Positions 1 through 7,681 of a stretch of DNA of 64,000 nt are shown here, one piece after another. The notes under the pieces are model-generated. The model made no database searches. It was not told the DNA's origin and saw only the letters and a list, made by a program, of their open reading frames with translations. Numbering within the stretch: position 1 is the first letter of the stretch; each line of letters begins with the position of its first letter. The position numbers and the translations under genes are program-made. This stretch comes from Candidatus Thiosymbion ectosymbiont of Catanema sp. Cochon2018 (GTDB lineage Bacteria; Pseudomonadota; Gammaproteobacteria; Chromatiales; Chromatiaceae), in the NCBI GenBank assembly GCA_011392765.1, contig WYCW01000004.1, forward strand, positions 699,846 to 763,845, in the 5' to 3' direction.

Positions 1-937
1 ACCAGTGCAGGGGAACGGCGGCCAGCGCCAACCCCCAACCCCGTTGGACATGGAGGAAGCGAAAGAAATCGAGATTGACCCCGACGAACAGACCCAGTGC
101 CGGCAATACCACCAGCAACGCCTGGGGCCATACGAGCGCCGCGAGCAAGGCTGCCGGCAACAACCAAGCCAGGGCCACGGAGACCCGCTGTCCCCAGCCC
201 AGGCTGAAATCGGTCGGCATTTCCGTGTGGGTGAGGATCAGACGGGTCCAGGGGATGGCGCGCACGAACAAATCGGTGCGGGCCATGGAGCCGAACGACC
301 AGCGCCTGAGATGTTTGCCCTGCACCCTGCGGTCGAGCCGGATCGAGTAGCCCGCATCGCGTAGCCGGTAGCCCAATTCGACATCCTCGATGGCCCGATT
401 GAACTCGGCCACGTCGAATCCCCCAAGCGCATCGAAGGTGGATTTCCTGACGGCACCGAGTCCGGTCCAGAAGTGCGACGCCTGCTCCGGGGCGTGCTGG
501 TGCACATAATAATGCAACAGGTTGCGGTACTCGCTGACCGGATTGCGTGCCTCCGGCTCGCTGTCGTAGGAACCGATGACAGCGGTGCAGTCCGGATCTT
601 CGGCAAAATGCCGCGCCAACCGGCCCAGGGCGTCCGGCGCCACCGCTACATCGGCATCGACGAAGACCAGGACCTCACCACCGGCGTGGGCGGCACCCAG
701 ATTACGGGTCACGCCGGGCCCCGCGTTGATTTTAGCGGTAATCACCTCGACCCCCGGCCGGGAGGCCACCGCCACGGAGCGATCCTGCGAGGCATCGTCC
801 ACCACGATGACTTCGTCCGGGGGAACCCGGCTGTGTTCCAACAGGGCGTCGAGGCAACCACCCAAGGTCTCCGCCGCATTGAAACAAGGTATGAGCACCG
901 ACAGGCTGACGCCGGGCGGAGGAGTGATCTTAGGCAT
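1..937 (-). CDS. Family 2 glycosyltransferase, C-terminus cut by window edge
   Basis: The reverse-strand frame starting at ATG 937 is open to base 1 and gives about 312 residues. It begins with a short lead into a GT-A fold: [13 protein letters not shown], then VIVVDDAS, then the metal-binding DAD in [14 protein letters not shown]. Near the visible end is a hydrophobic stretch ([27 protein letters not shown]) consistent with membrane segments. It probably transfers a sugar from a nucleotide donor to a lipid or polysaccharide acceptor at the inner membrane. The start overlaps the 3' end of the preceding epimerase gene by 8 bases, so the two are likely co-translated. Donor and acceptor cannot be told from sequence. 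Confidence 0.85.
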   Translation of the reverse strand, partial: MPKITPPPGVSLSVLIPCFNAAETLGGCLDALLEHSRVPPDEVIVVDDASQDRSVAVASRPGVEVITAKINAGPGVTRNLGAAHAGGEVLVFVDADVAVAPDALGRLARHFAEDPDCTAVIGSYDSEPEARNPVSEYRNLLHYYVHQHAPEQASHFWTGLGAVRKSTFDALGGFDVAEFNRAIEDVELGYRLRDAGYSIRLDRRVQGKHLRRWSFGSMARTDLFVRAIPWTRLILTHTEMPTDFSLGWGQRVSVALAWLLPAALLAALVWPQALLVVLPALGLFVGVNLDFFRFLHVQRGWGLALAAVPLHW

Positions 938-1910
938 GGTCGAAGAGGAGCTGTTTGAAATACCCGATGGTCCGGTGCAACCCTTCCTCCAGCGTCACCT
1001 TGGGCTCCCATCCCAGGTGTTCCCGAGCGCGGGCGATATCCGGCCGGCGTCGGATCGGGTCGTCGGGAGGTAAGGGACGGAACACCAGCTTGGAGCCGGA
1101 GTTGGTGAGCCGGATGACCTGCTCCGCCAACTGACCGATCGTGACCTCCTGGGGATCTCCGAGATTGAGCGGACCCGGAAAACCGGGTGCGCCGTCTTCA
1201 CCTGATGGCAGGTCCATGAAACCCAGGATGCCGTCTACCATATCACCGACATAGCAAAAGCTACGGGTCTGCCCACCGTCGCCATACAAGGTGATGTCAT
1301 GGCCCTGCAACGCCTGCATGATGAAGTTGCTCACCACCCGGCCGTCGTTCGGGTGCATCCGCGGGCCATAGGTGTTGAAGATGCGCGCCACCCTGATGTC
1401 AAGCCCGTGTTGGCGATGGTAGTCGAAGAATAAGGTCTCGGCACAGCGTTTGCCTTCATCGTAGCAGCTTCTTATCCCCACCGGATTCACGTTACCCCAA
1501 TAGGCCTCGGTCTGCGGGTGTACGCTCGGGTTGCCATAGACCTCGCTGGTACTGGCCTGGAAGATCCGCGCACCTAACCGCTTTGCCAGACCGAGCATGT
1601 TAATCGCCCCGTGCACGCTTGTCTTGGTGGTCTGCACCGGATCCTGTTGGTAATGGACGGGACTGGCCGGACAGGCCAGGTTGTAGATCAGATCCACCTC
1701 CACATAGAGCGGGAAGGTAATGTCGTGCCGCAGAAACTCGAAGCGTGGATGGGAGCGCACATGCTCGAGATTGCGCTTGGAGCCGGTAAACAGGTTGTCC
1801 GCACAGATCACCTCGTCCCCGCGTGCCAGCAGCCGGTCGATGAGATGGGAACCCAGGAATCCCGCACCTCCGGTGACCAGGATCCGCTTCCGTTCAATGT
1901 AATTCCGCAT
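930..1910 (-). CDS. UDP-glucuronate decarboxylase-like NAD-dependent epimerase/dehydratase
   Basis: Extended short-chain dehydrogenase of about 326 residues. The N-terminal NAD-binding motif [10 protein letters not shown] and the catalytic Tyr/Lys in SCYDEGKR match the UDP-xylose synthase (UXS) type, which converts UDP-glucuronate to UDP-xylose; the YDEGKR form is typical of that group. The ATG at 1910 has AAGAGA six bases upstream and gives the usual N-terminus ([15 protein letters not shown]); a TTG at 1925 is an alternative. It overlaps the downstream glycosyltransferase, so the pair likely makes and transfers a nucleotide sugar for a surface polysaccharide. Exact substrate is inferred from family resemblance. 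Confidence 0.88.
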   Translation of the reverse strand: MRNYIERKRILVTGGAGFLGSHLIDRLLARGDEVICADNLFTGSKRNLEHVRSHPRFEFLRHDITFPLYVEVDLIYNLACPASPVHYQQDPVQTTKTSVHGAINMLGLAKRLGARIFQASTSEVYGNPSVHPQTEAYWGNVNPVGIRSCYDEGKRCAETLFFDYHRQHGLDIRVARIFNTYGPRMHPNDGRVVSNFIMQALQGHDITLYGDGGQTRSFCYVGDMVDGILGFMDLPSGEDGAPGFPGPLNLGDPQEVTIGQLAEQVIRLTNSGSKLVFRPLPPDDPIRRRPDIARAREHLGWEPKVTLEEGLHRTIGYFKQLLFDHA

Positions 1911-2199
1911 TGTATTCTCTTGCAATAGAGTTGTTCCGTTTGCTTAATTTGTTAACTTTTTGATTTCCAATACATTTTCATATTCCATGGGCTGGCTGAA
2001 AGCAAAAAAACCAGTTCTTTACCTCATGAAAAGTTATCTGAGCTCAACCAAGCTCTACGGGCTGCGTTAGAGTTTGGGGGCGCCTAACCAAGCGTTCGGG
2101 AGGGACACAGGTGGAAAGCGCAGCACCTTTTTGGCGTACCGCGTGGATGAAAGATGTTGGGGTTCGTTCCTCACCCCAACCTACGGGCGTTGCCCCACC

Positions 2200-2243
2200 T
2201 ACAAGATCATGTTTTTGGGAAGGTTTATACACGCTCGCCCTGA
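2200..2243 (-). repeat. Dispersed GAGCGCGTATAAA element, copy 1
   Basis: A word of about 43 bases running from an ACAAGATCATG start through TTTGGGAAGG to a TATAAA/GAGCG-type core (seen here reversed as TTTATACACGCTCGCCCT). Related copies lie near 4768, 10623, 24627, 49605 and 52385. The remaining intergenic DNA from 1926 to 2310 shows no gene. Confidence 0.6.
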
Positions 2244-2310
2244 ATATCAACACCACCCGGGATGGTGGGTTTGTTAGAATCGGGCTGGCCGATCACCCTT
2301 TTCACACCGC

Positions 2311-2874
2311 ATGTCCGCCCATACTGGCCGTCTCCTGCTGAGGACGCAAGACCCGTTTCTGCTCCCGGAACAGGCACTCCTGACGGCCAGGCTGTCCGAG
2401 GCCGGCCTGCTGGGGACCCCGCTGGAAGGCGGCAACCACGCATTTGCCGTGGGCGAGCGCTTCCTGCAATTGGTGACCTTCGCGGGCTGCTCGGTTCGAA
2501 TCGAGCTGTCACCTGTGGGTGATGCTCCCTTCTGCCATATCCGATTCACCGGCCCGTTCCAGTGGCCGGTATTCCTGAGCGGTCGTAATACCCGCCCGCC
2601 GCGGTGCCGCAACTGCCGCAGCCCACTGCGGAACTGGAAGGAAACCGCACCCGCGTGGGATAAGGCTGCACCAACCTCAGTCACCTGCCCAAGCTGCGGC
2701 GAAGCGAGCCCACCTTGGGACTACGACTGGAAAGAGAAGGCGGGATTCGGACGCCTGTTCATCCAAATCGAGGAGATCTTTCCCGGCGAGGCCACGCCTA
2801 CGCCGGAATTGATGGCACTGCTCTCAGGCTCCAGCGGCTGCGAATGGCGGCACTTCTATATTCAGGACGGCTGA
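2311..2874 (+). CDS. Hypothetical protein with a zinc ribbon
   Basis: Reading frame of 187 residues with no family that I recognise by name. Two CxxC pairs, PRCRNCRSP and VTCPSCGEA, about 30 residues apart in the second half, form a likely four-cysteine zinc ribbon. The N-terminal 85 residues look globular, and the C-terminus (ELMALLSGSSGCEWRHFYIQ) is folded-looking. There is no signal peptide or membrane segment. It converges on the nuclease-family gene, whose stop is six bases away. Function unknown; the frame has normal codon use and is not a shadow of another gene. Confidence 0.7.
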   Translation: MSAHTGRLLLRTQDPFLLPEQALLTARLSEAGLLGTPLEGGNHAFAVGERFLQLVTFAGCSVRIELSPVGDAPFCHIRFTGPFQWPVFLSGRNTRPPRCRNCRSPLRNWKETAPAWDKAAPTSVTCPSCGEASPPWDYDWKEKAGFGRLFIQIEEIFPGEATPTPELMALLSGSSGCEWRHFYIQDG

Positions 2875-2880
2875 CGGGAC

Positions 2881-3639
2881 TCAGGCAGCAAGCCGGACCC
2901 CTTCGGGGAGGGCGACCTTCATACTTACGGGTAAATGGTCGGAAAGCGAATAATCGAGGACCCGCGCCCCGATGATGCGCAGGCTCTTGGAAACCAGGAT
3001 GTGATCCAGATTGCGCCGCGGGCACCAGCTTGGAAAGGTCTTGAGCTCGCAATCGAGCCCACGTAGATCCGTATCTGCTACCAGGTCTCTGAGCGCACGG
3101 GAGTCACAGTCGCAATTGAAATCCCCCATCATGGCCAAATAGTGATAGTGGGCGGCCAGCCCCCGAAGGTAGTCGAGCTGGCGCCGGCGCGCCCTCCGCC
3201 CGAGGGCCAGGTGAAAGATACAAACGGCCAGGACGGACTCGTCGGTGGTCTCGTACTCCACCATCACGGCGCCCCGCCCCGGGAGCCCGGGGAGCCTGTA
3301 CTCGGTTATCGCGAACGGACGCACCTGACTCAGGACCCCGTTGCTGTGTCGTGCGAGCCTGCCCAGGTTGCGGTTGACCTGCTTATACCAATAGGGAAAC
3401 CGGGCGTGATAGGCCAGATATTCGGTTTGGTCGATAAAGCCGCTGCGCAGACTGCCGGCATCCACCTCCTGCAGGCCGACGAAATCGAACCCGCGCAGCA
3501 CAGACGCGATGCGATTCAGGTTATGCAGGTGCTCACGGTGCGGCAGTACATGCTGCCAGCTTTTGGTCACGTATTCGCGGTACTGGCGAGTGTAAATACC
3601 CGCCTGAATGTTGTAACTGAGCAGATGCAGTTGCTGCAT
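2881..3639 (-). CDS. Endonuclease/exonuclease/phosphatase (EEP) family protein
   Basis: Protein of about 252 residues with the ordered EEP motifs: LLSYNIQAG near the N-terminus, the metal-binding Glu in FVGLQEVD, the GDFNCD motif with its catalytic Asp and Asn, and the closing SDHLPV with its catalytic His. The family cuts phosphoester bonds in DNA, RNA or phospholipid-like substrates with magnesium. The ATG at 3639 gives a typical start just before the first strand; a GTG at 3681 would add 14 residues. No signal peptide is apparent, so a cytoplasmic role is likely. The true substrate cannot be inferred. Confidence 0.85.
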   Translation of the reverse strand: MQQLHLLSYNIQAGIYTRQYREYVTKSWQHVLPHREHLHNLNRIASVLRGFDFVGLQEVDAGSLRSGFIDQTEYLAYHARFPYWYKQVNRNLGRLARHSNGVLSQVRPFAITEYRLPGLPGRGAVMVEYETTDESVLAVCIFHLALGRRARRRQLDYLRGLAAHYHYLAMMGDFNCDCDSRALRDLVADTDLRGLDCELKTFPSWCPRRNLDHILVSKSLRIIGARVLDYSLSDHLPVSMKVALPEGVRLAA

Positions 3640-3847
3640 GACGACTTGGCGGCCTAGGACCGGCACGGATAGGGTCCGCACGGGACCAACAGGTCATCAG
3701 AGTAGCGCGAAAGCAGACAGTTCCCAACCGCCCGCGAGGGATGAGGGGTTGTTGACATTTATCCGAGCGAGGACGATTGCGAGGAGTTTTTCGTGCTGAC
3801 CAGGCGCGGCGAGTCTGAACGCACCCTAGCCCGACAACCGATGCGGA

Positions 3848-3987
3848 AGAGAAAACGGCGAATTACGCGAATCCTCGCGAAAATTGTTATCCCGAACTGA
3901 AAGGAGGGATCTTTTTCGCGCCGATTCGCGTGATTCGTAGTTTTTCCTCTTTCTGCTGACCCGGTTAACGCTTAAGGGCATTGCCCC
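3848..3987. repeat. ACGAATCC/CTCGCGAAT hairpin element, degenerate copy
   Basis: Left arm around 3857-3880 (GAATTACGCGAATCCTCGCG) and right arm around 3922-3943 (CGATTCGCGTGATTCGTAG). The right end, GGTTAACGCTTAAGGGCATTG, resembles the terminal repeat of the better copy at 16079-16211. This fills most of the gene-free stretch between 3640 and 4013; nothing else was seen in it. Confidence 0.6.
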
Positions 3988-4013
3988 TATATCAAGGCAG
4001 GCAAGAGGATGCG

Positions 4014-4652
4014 TTATTCGGCAGCAACCGCCTCAGTGAGACCCTGTACGAACTGGGACACGGCAGCGATTTCCTCGTCGCTCATACGGCCGGCCACCCC
4101 TCTCATCATCTTGTTCGGGTCATTGGCACGCACCCCGTCACGAAACCCCTTGAGGGTCGCGTCGACATACTGAGCGTGCTGTCCGGCGATACGTGGAAAC
4201 TTGGCCGCTCCCAGCCCCATGCCGGCCGGGCCATGACAGCCGGTGCAGGCAGCAACGCCGGTGGCCGGATTGCCGCCGCGATAAATGCGCTCGCCCAGCT
4301 CCGCCAATGCGGGGTCCGTAACTCCCGACGTCTGCTGCTGGGCGGAATAATAGGCGGCGATGTTCCGAAAGTCCTGTTCACTGAGGGAGATCACCTGGGG
4401 ACTCATCTGGGCATTTTCCCGTGCACCGCTCTTGAAATCCATCAGCTGCTTGTAAATATATTGGGCGTGCTGACCGGCGAGCTTGGGCCAAGTCGGAACC
4501 AGCGCATTTCCGTTCGGGCCGTGACAGGCGAGGCAGACCGCCACCTTGGCTTCACCCGCGGCGGCGTCGCCCTCCGCGGCACCGCCCGCTGCCTGGGTAC
4601 CGCCGGAAATGAGTATTGCCGCAACCGAAACCGAAATCAGCCAAGTCTTCAT
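4014..4652 (-). CDS. Cytochrome c4, dihaem periplasmic electron carrier
   Basis: About 212 residues with an N-terminal signal peptide (MKTWLISVSVAAILI..., cleavage near GTQA-AGG) followed by two class I cytochrome c domains, each with one haem-binding motif: CLACH and CTGCH. The two-domain length and the internal repeats (KLAGQHAQYIYKQL and RIAGQHAQYVDATL) are diagnostic of cytochrome c4, which passes electrons in the periplasm, usually to terminal oxidases. ATG 4652 is preferred over the upstream GTG 4664 because it opens directly on the signal peptide. It is monocistronic, with a likely promoter upstream. Confidence 0.95.
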   Translation of the reverse strand: MKTWLISVSVAAILISGGTQAAGGAAEGDAAAGEAKVAVCLACHGPNGNALVPTWPKLAGQHAQYIYKQLMDFKSGARENAQMSPQVISLSEQDFRNIAAYYSAQQQTSGVTDPALAELGERIYRGGNPATGVAACTGCHGPAGMGLGAAKFPRIAGQHAQYVDATLKGFRDGVRANDPNKMMRGVAGRMSDEEIAAVSQFVQGLTEAVAAE

Positions 4653-4720
4653 GGTGTGTATCACCCGTCGTTCGTGAACTATCGCGGCAACGCTCAGTCG
4701 CCCGCTGCTGAATCCATAGA

Positions 4721-4750
4721 TGTATATCAGAATATCCGCATATTGGTCAA
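4721..4750 (-). promoter_or_regulatory. Predicted sigma-70 promoter for cytochrome c4 gene
   Basis: On the reverse strand TTGACC (4750-4745) and TATACA (4726-4721) are separated by 18 bases, about 70 bases upstream of the ATG. Prediction from sequence only. Confidence 0.45.
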
Positions 4751-4765
4751 ATTCACCTTATGTTT

Positions 4766-4790
4766 CCCAGGGCGAGCGCGTATAAATGGG
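4766..4790 (+). repeat. Dispersed GAGCGCGTATAAA element, copy 2 (short)
   Basis: CAGGGCGAGCGCGTATAAAT abuts the IS66 scar, so it may mark one edge of the deleted element. Confidence 0.5.
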
Positions 4791-4792
4791 GG

Positions 4793-4927
4793 GTCTGAAG
4801 ATGGCGGCTGGCTGGAATTGTGGCTATCCTGGGCTAAGCGTGCTTCGAGCGCTTGGATGCGCTTGCGCAACTGCTCGATCAGCGCCGCCTGCCCCTCAAC
4901 CAGCACACGCAGCCGTTCACGCTCTGG
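4793..4927 (-). pseudogene. N-terminal remnant of an IS66-type transposase
   Basis: Reverse-strand translation from 4927 gives PERERLRVLVEGQAALIEQL..., then IQALEARLAQDSHNSSQPPSSD. The leading leucine-zipper-like helix followed by NSSxPPSSD is the characteristic N-terminus of IS66-family transposases. The frame has a stop immediately upstream and ends at the GAGCGCG repeat, so only about 45 codons survive. It indicates an old insertion with most of the element deleted. Confidence 0.7.
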
Positions 4928-5115
4928 TTAAGGCTTTCCGGAGAACCGGTTGGGGCGTGCTGTTCAGGCATAGTGCTAAGCTACACACATCGCCTACCGG
5001 TTGGCAAGGGGTCCTGAATAGTTACCCTCGTGGGCGCAAACCATCCAATTCGCGCAGATTCGTGTGATTCGTAGTTTGTGCTTAGCGACTCATGAAATTT
5101 CATAGGGGAAATATC

Positions 5116-5748
5116 GTGAAAGAATATCACAAAATCCAGACGGTGTATAAAAGAGATCCTGCAACCAAGCACAAGACTCTGATTGAAGGTGATTTTTCAT
5201 TGCCTGAATTCGAGTTTCTCCGGAACAACAAATGGATTTTTACGGAAAAAGTAGACGGAACAAATGTGCGGGTAATATTCGATGGGGAAACCATTACATT
5301 CGGCGGCAAAACGGATCGGGCACAAGTTCCCACGCTGCTCATGGATCGATTGAATGAGAAGTTCTTGCCGAAGCTGGATATTTTCAAAGAAATTTTCGGT
5401 GATAATCGTGTTTGTCTGTATGGCGAAGGCTATGGAGCAAAAGTCCAATCAGGTGGTGGCAAGTATCGTCAGGATCAGGATTTTGTTCTATTCGATGTCA
5501 AGATAGATGAATGGTGGCTGCAGAGGCATGATGTCGAGGATATTGCAGCAAAATCAGGGATCGATACGGTTCCGATAATCGGGACGGGAACCTTACATGA
5601 AATGGTCGAGATGGCAAAAGCCGGATTCAAATCTCGGTGGGGTGATTTTACGGCCGAGGGGGTTGTCGCCAGACCCGCAGTCGAGCTTAAAAGCAGGAAT
5701 GGGGAAAGAATCATAACAAAAGTAAAACACAAGGACTTCAAAGGGTAA
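5116..5748 (+). CDS. RNA ligase family protein (nucleotidyltransferase, T4 Rnl2-like)
   Basis: A protein of about 210 residues with the covalent nucleotidyltransferase motifs in order: motif I EKVDGTN with Lys45 as the predicted AMP-accepting residue, motif III-like YGEGYG, motif IV EGVVAR, and motif V IITKVKHKDF. These are the core catalytic elements of the RNA_ligase family. No separate C-terminal domain is present, so it is a minimal ligase. GTG 5116 is preferred because AGGGGA lies seven bases upstream; ATG 5092 adds eight residues but lacks such a site. Base composition is visibly more AT-rich than its neighbours, suggesting recent acquisition, perhaps phage-derived. It may seal or repair RNA; the substrate is unknown. 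Confidence 0.85.
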   Translation: MKEYHKIQTVYKRDPATKHKTLIEGDFSLPEFEFLRNNKWIFTEKVDGTNVRVIFDGETITFGGKTDRAQVPTLLMDRLNEKFLPKLDIFKEIFGDNRVCLYGEGYGAKVQSGGGKYRQDQDFVLFDVKIDEWWLQRHDVEDIAAKSGIDTVPIIGTGTLHEMVEMAKAGFKSRWGDFTAEGVVARPAVELKSRNGERIITKVKHKDFKG

Positions 5749-5855
5749 GATGCAAAGATATTTCAGAAACAGCAGAGCTGGCCCACATATCCCACCGGGG
5801 ATTGCCGTCCTGGTGGAATTCGCAGCCGTGCTCGCGTCATTGTGAGCGAAATTTG

Positions 5856-5881
5856 TAGGGGAGAAAAATTTTTCGCCCCTA
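5856..5881. terminator. Palindrome between convergent genes, possible bidirectional terminator
   Basis: TAGGGGAGAAAAA followed directly by TTTTTCGCCCCTA: a 26-base palindrome with one mismatch and an A/T core. It lies between the ends of the RNA ligase and tsaC genes, so it could stop transcription from both sides. It also resembles a common dispersed palindromic repeat. Confidence 0.5.
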
Positions 5882-5948
5882 TGCAGTTCCGAACTGTCCC
5901 GCGGCTAAAAACCGCACTCTCAATTCATGGGTGACAGGATACATCACC

Positions 5949-6530
5949 TCAAGCCCGAATAACTGCACCGGTGCATCCGTCGCGGATGGTGGACGGACGG
6001 GCGCGGGTCCCGCAGCGACCAGCCAGGATGAGGTCCACCTGGGAACCGAGGGCCAACCGCACCTGCAGATGGGTACGCGCCGGCGGGCGGTTGCTGATGT
6101 TCGCACTGGTGGAGACCAAGGCACCGCCGGCAGCCGCGCACAGGGCCGCCGCGATAGGGTGGGCGGTGACCCGCACGGCGAGGGTCGCATGCCGCCCCCG
6201 GAGCCAACCCGGCGTGCCGACACGGGCGGGCAGCAGCCAGGTATTCGGGCCAGGCCAAGTCGCGAGGATGGCCTGCATGCGGGCTTCTTCCAGCGGTTCC
6301 ACGAAGGGCGCGAGCTGGGTGAAATCGGCGGCGATGAGGATCAGCCCCTTGTGCTCGGGGCGCCGTTTGATAGCAAGCAGGCGTTGCAGCACCGCGACTC
6401 GATTCCAGGGGTCGCACCCGAGGCCATAGACGGCCTCGGTCGGGTAGGCGAGGATGCCGCCGCCCCGGATGCAGCGGGCAGCCATCCGCAGCTTGTGCCC
6501 TCCGGGCAAGTCTGCAAGCTCGATAGCCAC
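5949..6530 (-). CDS. tsaC: Threonylcarbamoyl-AMP synthase (Sua5/YrdC family)
   Basis: About 193 residues. The fold-defining GGGILAYPTEAVYGLGCDP and the later LVSTSANISNRPP match the nucleotide- and threonine-binding signatures of TsaC, which makes threonylcarbamoyl-AMP for the t6A modification of ANN-decoding tRNAs. Only the catalytic domain is present (no Sua5 extension), as in E. coli. GTG 6530 retains the first helix (KLRMAARCIRGGG); ATG 6485 would truncate it. It lies 56 bases behind purE in the same direction and is likely in its operon. A longer in-frame reading upstream to 7214 overlaps purE and is not coding. Confidence 0.9.
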   Translation of the reverse strand: MAIELADLPGGHKLRMAARCIRGGGILAYPTEAVYGLGCDPWNRVAVLQRLLAIKRRPEHKGLILIAADFTQLAPFVEPLEEARMQAILATWPGPNTWLLPARVGTPGWLRGRHATLAVRVTAHPIAAALCAAAGGALVSTSANISNRPPARTHLQVRLALGSQVDLILAGRCGTRARPSTIRDGCTGAVIRA

Positions 6531-6586
6531 TTCGTAATTTTCCGGACAACGGACAGCCGCGGGTATTCCGGCTACCGCTCCTCCGT

Positions 6587-7093
6587 TCAACCCGTCAGCT
6601 TGTGTTGCAGCTCCGCGTCCTTGGCCTGTACCGCACGGGCGTTCTCCTCCCGCTCCAAGCGTATCCGTTCGGCCAGCTCGGGGTCGCCCAAGGCCAGGAT
6701 CTGGGCCGCCAGATAGCCCGCGTTCTTGGCCCCGGCCTTGCCGATGGCGACGGTGGCCACGGGGATGCCCCCCGGCATCTGCACCGTGGACAGCAGCGAG
6801 TCCATCCCCTTCAGGGGTCCGGCATCCAAGGGGATGCCAATTACCGGCTTGAGGGTGAGTCCGGCGACGGTCCCTGCCAGGTGGGCGGCCAGGCCAGCCG
6901 CCGCGATAAAGAGGGCGCAGCCACGCCCTTCCGCGTCCTTCACATAGGCGTGGGTAGCGGCCGGCGTGCGATGGGCGGAGGTGATCTTGACCTCGTGCGG
7001 AATCTCCAGCTTGGAGAGTACGTCCAACGTAGCCTGCATGGTGGGCAAGTCGGAATCGGATCCCATCAGGACGGCAACGAAAGGGGTTGTCAT
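6587..7093 (-). CDS. purE: N5-carboxyaminoimidazole ribonucleotide mutase
   Basis: About 168 residues. The N-terminus VAVLMGSDSDLPTM and following ITSAHRTP are the PurE substrate-binding signatures; the GLAAHLAGTVAG and IPLDAGPLKGMDSLLSTVQMPGGIPVAT segments complete the family. It shifts the carboxyl group from N5-CAIR to form CAIR in purine synthesis. ATG 7093 has GAGGAG seven bases upstream and gives the canonical N-terminus. PurE usually works with PurK; no purK lies beside it here, since tsaC follows directly. Confidence 0.95.
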   Translation of the reverse strand: MTTPFVAVLMGSDSDLPTMQATLDVLSKLEIPHEVKITSAHRTPAATHAYVKDAEGRGCALFIAAAGLAAHLAGTVAGLTLKPVIGIPLDAGPLKGMDSLLSTVQMPGGIPVATVAIGKAGAKNAGYLAAQILALGDPELAERIRLEREENARAVQAKDAELQHKLTG

Positions 7094-7147
7094 ATCGGGT
7101 CTCCTCAAGTTGGTTGCCTGCGGATGTTCCCCACGCAGGGGGCTGGG

Positions 7148-7178
7148 GAGTGATGAGTGATGAGTGATGAGTGATGAA
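7148..7178 (+). repeat. Heptamer array (GTGATGA) upstream of purE
   Basis: Four to five tandem GTGATGA/GTGATGAAT units. Same family as the arrays near 10060, 11043, 13115, 13697, 34869 and 44284. Confidence 0.75.
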
Positions 7179-7456
7179 TAACAGACACTCTGCGCGTAGG
7201 GAACCGGATTTCAAGCGATCGTATAACCGAAATGGCCTTGGCAGACCTGTCTGTCCGTCCGCCTGCTCGTAGGGTGGGCTCCGCCCACCACCCTGGCCTG
7301 CTTGCCGAATTCCTTACGCTGTTCGGTGACGAGCGTGCAGAACCAGGTATTGCCATCATTAGGATCTGCGGTAGTTGGGCATGGTTGTTGGTGGGCACAG
7401 CCCACCCTACCGTCGGGCACACCGCTGCCGTGGACCATATGGACGGCATGAGGGTG

Positions 7457-7662
7457 GCCCAATAGACAACATGGACAGTATGGACTGCATGGACCAGGGG
7501 GCACACAGCAACCCCCGATCCACGTGTTCCACCTGGTCCAGGTAGTCCATGGCGAGGGTAGCCCAATGGACAACATGGACTGCACGGACTCGGGGGCACA
7601 CAGCAACCCCCCGTCCATGTGGTCCATTTGGTCCATGTAGTCCACAGCGGTTGCCGCCACCC
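7457..7662. repeat. Two tandem copies of a TGGAC-rich hairpin element
   Basis: Each copy of about 95-100 bases runs CCCAAT(G/A)GACAACATGGAC, a GGGGGCACACAGCAACCCCC centre, then GTCCA-rich words reading as the reverse complement (GGTCCATGTAGTCC). Copies at 7457-7550 and 7561-7662; a third is at 24872-24984. The arms can fold into a long imperfect stem. The rest of 7180-7456 holds GTAGGGTGGGC/GCCCACC-type inverted repeats and no gene. Confidence 0.75.
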
Positions 7663-7681
7663 TTGCTGACGTATCCACCAC

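Noticed and set aside
5949..7214. 421-codon reverse frame covering purE and tsaC
   Set aside because: Only its C-terminal half is tsaC; the first part is out of frame with conserved purE.
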